From the NCBI GenBank assembly GCA_903930395.1, contig CAIYYE010000074.1:1-8843 (forward strand): 8,843 nucleotides of DNA, in the 5' to 3' direction. A model generated the notes under the pieces. That model was not told where the DNA came from and searched no databases. It saw only the letters and a program-made list of their open reading frames with translations. The translations under genes and the position numbers were made by a program. Source of the stretch: an uncultured beta proteobacterium (GTDB lineage Bacteria > Pseudomonadota > Gammaproteobacteria > Burkholderiales > Rhodocyclaceae). Below, in pieces: positions 6,942 to 8,843 of this stretch (within the stretch, counting starts at the first letter, position 1; each line of letters starts with the position of its first letter).

Positions 6942-7068
6942 TGCCATCCTCTCGCTTGTCGCGCGTCAGGCGACCTTCGGTCACTGGAAACCGGCTCTCC
7001 GCGTCTCCCACGTCCATCGCCACGTAGCAAGGACGCCACCAAGGCCATTACGGCGCCCAACCAACCTT
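6942..7068 (-). promoter_or_regulatory. Gap upstream of cheV with a possible sigma-54-like site
   Basis: The 127-base gap between the STAS gene and the first cheV holds no ORF I would call real and no hairpin followed by T residues. On the minus strand 7042-7026 reads TTGGTGGCGTCCTTGCT. It has the sigma-54 TTGG and a perfect TTGCT at the correct spacing, but none of the CACG positions between match. It lies about 85 bases before the cheV ATG. A short imperfect hairpin (GTGACC-GAA-GGTCGC) lies closer to the gene. The evidence is weak; an internal promoter is possible but not shown. Confidence 0.22.
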
Positions 7069-7386
7069 TTATGAAATTTGAAACAATTTACCAAAATTAG
7101 CAATATCTAGCACCTGTTTTACGTTACCGCGCACCCCGGTCAATGCCACATCTTTACCGGCACCACCCAACTTGTCGCGCAACATCAACAACATACCCAG
7201 TGCGGAGCTGTCCAGATAATCGACCCCGGAGAAATCAACTGCTACCGAGCGGACCACTGTATCGGCAATAAAGGGCTCATAAGCAGCACGGAATTCGCGG
7301 TGCGTGTTGAAATCAAAACGCCCGGACAGCTTGATCACCACCTTGCCGGATTCATTCAAAATACTTGTTTGCATTTGTTTTCCCAT
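7069..7386 (-). CDS. Single-domain STAS protein (anti-sigma factor antagonist-like)
   Basis: A 105-residue protein made up of one STAS domain, the fold of SpoIIAA and RsbV. Visible are the N-terminal strand pair (KVVIKLSGRFDF, 15-26), the VRSVAVDFSGVDYLD strand (45-59), and the loop and helix DSSALGMLLMLRDKL (59-73), with Ser60 at the position of the phosphorylated serine of SpoIIAA and RsbV, then ANFGKLFQI near the end. In that family an unphosphorylated STAS protein binds a partner kinase or anti-sigma factor and phosphorylation releases it. No such kinase or PP2C phosphatase is in this window. ATGs at 7386 and 7374 are both possible; the second has a weak GGGA 6 bases upstream. Its place between cheB and cheV suggests a link to chemotaxis or motility control, but its partner is unknown. 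The fold is secure, the function is not. Confidence 0.9.
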   Translation of the reverse strand: MGKQMQTSILNESGKVVIKLSGRFDFNTHREFRAAYEPFIADTVVRSVAVDFSGVDYLDSSALGMLLMLRDKLGGAGKDVALTGVRGNVKQVLDIANFGKLFQIS

Positions 7387-7452
7387 GCCAAATAGTAAAA
7401 ATAGGGGTCTAGTTTAATCCTTTGGCCATAGCCAACAAGTCCGACCGTCTTT

Positions 7453-8499
7453 TTAGCTCCCAATCGCCCCGATCACCCGCCTTGCCATATCACCCAGAGC
7501 ACACTGCTCGACTACCGCACCGACCAGAAAGGCTTCGCGCGGCATGCCGTAAACCACACAGCTTGCCTCGTCCTGACCGAAAGTTTTCGCCCCGGACTGG
7601 CGCAGCCGCAACAAGCCCTGAGCGCCGTCCTTGCCCATGCCCGTCAGAATGACGCCTATGGCCTTGCTGCCCAGCACGGCGGCCGCTGAATCAAAGAGCA
7701 CATCAACCGATGGCCGATGCCGGTTGACCGGCTGCGTCGCCGCCAATTCGGTGTAGAGCCCGCCCCCCTCCCGCCGGACCAGCAGATGGGAATGCCCTGG
7801 TGCCACATAGACGCTACCCGCCTCCAGTTTTTCATGGCCTTGCGCCTCGATGACACGCGGCGCACACAAGGCATCGAGACGACGGGCAAAGGAACCGGTA
7901 AAGGACTCGGGCATATGCTGGACTATCAGTATCGGCGGGCAATCTGCCGGCATGCCCAGCAAAAAGTCCTTGATTGCCTCGGTCCCCCCGGTCGAGGCGC
8001 CCACAAAGATAACGGCACCGCTTGTCGCCAGTCCGGCCCTTGCCGGCATCGCGACAGTCGTCGCCGACGGCGATCTGGCTACTGATCGATGCAGGCGGGC
8101 ACCTTTGGCTATGCGTAGTTTTTCCACCAGATCCTCGGCATAACTTTCGATACTCTTTCCATTGTCAGTCCTTGGCTTGCCAATGTAATCGACGGCCCCC
8201 AACTCGAGGGCTTTGAGCGTGATATCCGAACCCGACTCGGTGAAGGATGAAACCATGACGACCGGCATCGGCCGCAAGCGCATCAGGCGCTCGAGAAACT
8301 CCAGCCCGTCCATTTTCGGCATCTGGACATCGAGCGTCAAAACGTCGGGATTGAGCGCCTTGATCATTTCGCGCGCATCCTGAGCATCAGGCGCGGCGCC
8401 CACAACCTCCATGTCCGGCGCCAGATTGATCATCTTGGTCAGCAGACTACGCATCAGCATCGAATCATCCACCACCAAAACTTTAGTCTTCATGGGCAT
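7453..8499 (-). CDS. cheB: Protein-glutamate methylesterase / glutamine deamidase CheB
   Basis: CheB removes methyl groups from chemoreceptor glutamates (and can deamidate glutamines) as the feedback arm of adaptation, and is activated by phosphate from CheA. The 348-residue protein has a receiver at about 4-125 with acidic pair Asp11-Asp12 and phosphoacceptor Asp57 ([11 protein letters not shown]), a variable linker at about 130-160, and a methylesterase domain to the end. The catalytic triad is complete: Ser169 (GASTGG), His195 (VQHMP) and Asp291 (GMGKDGAQG), each five residues after the E. coli positions 164, 190 and 286. ATGs at 8499 and 8493 are both possible and neither has a clear Shine-Dalgarno sequence; [11 protein letters not shown] from the second is also a natural start. 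It lies 46 bases after the cheD stop. No cheR is visible, though one is commonly next to cheD. Confidence 0.98.
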   Translation of the reverse strand: MPMKTKVLVVDDSMLMRSLLTKMINLAPDMEVVGAAPDAQDAREMIKALNPDVLTLDVQMPKMDGLEFLERLMRLRPMPVVMVSSFTESGSDITLKALELGAVDYIGKPRTDNGKSIESYAEDLVEKLRIAKGARLHRSVARSPSATTVAMPARAGLATSGAVIFVGASTGGTEAIKDFLLGMPADCPPILIVQHMPESFTGSFARRLDALCAPRVIEAQGHEKLEAGSVYVAPGHSHLLVRREGGGLYTELAATQPVNRHRPSVDVLFDSAAAVLGSKAIGVILTGMGKDGAQGLLRLRQSGAKTFGQDEASCVVYGMPREAFLVGAVVEQCALGDMARRVIGAIGS

Positions 8500-8545
8500 C
8501 TGTAGTGAAATTTTGAAAACTCATGCTTTCCGGGTGGCAAGCGCG

Positions 8546-8843
8546 TCATACGAACAACTCCACATCCCCTGCGAAAGTGGATGTACTCAGGCGAAGCTTG
8601 TATTCGTTCTCCCGGCTGAACAAGGTGTCGTTATGGACGCGATGCAGTTTTTTGACCAAGGCGCGTCCTGAATGTGGGAAATAGTAGACTTTCCGCGGAT
8701 ACGAATCCAGCAAATCTTTGGCAACAATGGGGATTTTCTCAGTTTTAAGGAATTCGAGCACGAACTCGGCATTTTTTTCCCCGACCTGGCTCCCGGCCAG
8801 ACTGGCCATCACCGATCCGCCGCCGAACACCTTGGCCTCGAGG
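8546..8843 (-). CDS. cheD: Chemoreceptor glutamine deamidase CheD, C-terminal part (runs off the window)
   Basis: CheD deamidates specific glutamines of chemoreceptors and thus contributes to receptor maturation and adaptation. About 98 codons of the C-terminal part are present. They include AKVFGGGSV, VGEKNAEFVLEFLKTEKIPIVAKDLL, YPRKVYYFPHSGRALVKKL and the tail ending in DVELFV. These match the typical CheD C-terminal half (AKVFGG, GERN, PRKV-type motifs and a G.VLVKKL strand). The catalytic Cys and His lie upstream of the window and cannot be checked. The frame is open to the window edge; the GTG at 8830 is an internal Val, not a start. CheB follows 46 bases downstream, the usual adaptation pairing. 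Confidence 0.95.
   Translation of the reverse strand, partial: LEAKVFGGGSVMASLAGSQVGEKNAEFVLEFLKTEKIPIVAKDLLDSYPRKVYYFPHSGRALVKKLHRVHNDTLFSRENEYKLRLSTSTFAGDVELFV

Noticed and set aside
6960..6990. GTGACC-GAA-GGTCGC hairpin as a terminator for the STAS gene
   Set aside because: The stem is short with a wobble pair and no T tract follows on the minus strand, so it would not act as a rho-independent terminator.
6832..7023. A minus-strand 63-codon frame over the gap and start of cheV
   Set aside because: It overlaps the cheV start in another frame and shows no family features or clear ribosome binding site.
7422..7435. Inverted repeat TTGGC-CATA-GCCAA between cheB and the STAS gene
   Set aside because: The five-base arms are too short for a terminator, there is no T tract, and such short palindromes occur by chance; an operator role cannot be supported.
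8500..8545. A TTGCCA hexamer with CAAAAT downstream in the cheD-cheB gap, as a possible promoter
   Set aside because: The spacing is 19 bases and the -10 matches only 4 of 6; the gap is short and the genes are normally co-transcribed.

Overview
The window is a chromosomal motility locus read entirely from the minus strand, so gene order below runs from high to low coordinates. It holds the 3' part of cheD, then cheB, a single-domain STAS gene, two tandem cheV genes, cheY, cheZ and cheA, followed by a rho-independent terminator, flhB and the 5' end of flhA. CheZ with a CheY-docking tail of the E. coli type, together with CheD, CheB, two CheV proteins and a neighbouring flagellar export operon, points to a polarly flagellated betaproteobacterium, possibly of the Rhodocyclales type. 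That placement is an impression from gene content and protein style; no database was searched.

Region 1 (about 8843-7387) carries adaptation genes: CheD (receptor deamidase, C-terminal part only) and CheB (methylesterase/deamidase). Region 2 (about 7386-5018) carries the STAS protein and the two CheV coupling proteins (CheW domain fused to a receiver). Region 3 (4993-1803) is the tightly packed core cheY-cheZ-cheA, with gaps of 9-24 bases and Shine-Dalgarno sequences that overlap or lie next to the preceding stop codons. Region 4 (1802-1631) is a 172-base gap with a clear terminator for the che operon and the presumed promoter zone for flhBA. Region 5 (1630-1) is flhB and flhA, abutting and translationally coupled.

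Together the genes form a nearly complete excitation and adaptation pathway. CheA phosphorylates CheY and CheB, CheZ dephosphorylates CheY, CheB and CheD modify receptors, and the CheV proteins couple receptors to CheA while also accepting phosphate. FlhB and FlhA are core parts of the flagellar export gate. No CheW, CheR or receptor gene is in the window.

This is mostly a well-known system and I see no wholly new one. The points most worth a second look are: a CheZ with two extra N-terminal copies of a motif resembling its C-terminal CheY-binding tail; a CheA with no recognisable P2 domain; a stand-alone STAS protein inside a chemotaxis operon; the tandem CheV pair; and two weak sigma-54-like sites at similar distances upstream of cheV and flhB. 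There are no RNA genes, mobile elements or CRISPR arrays that I can see, and no gene-free stretch longer than 300 bases.
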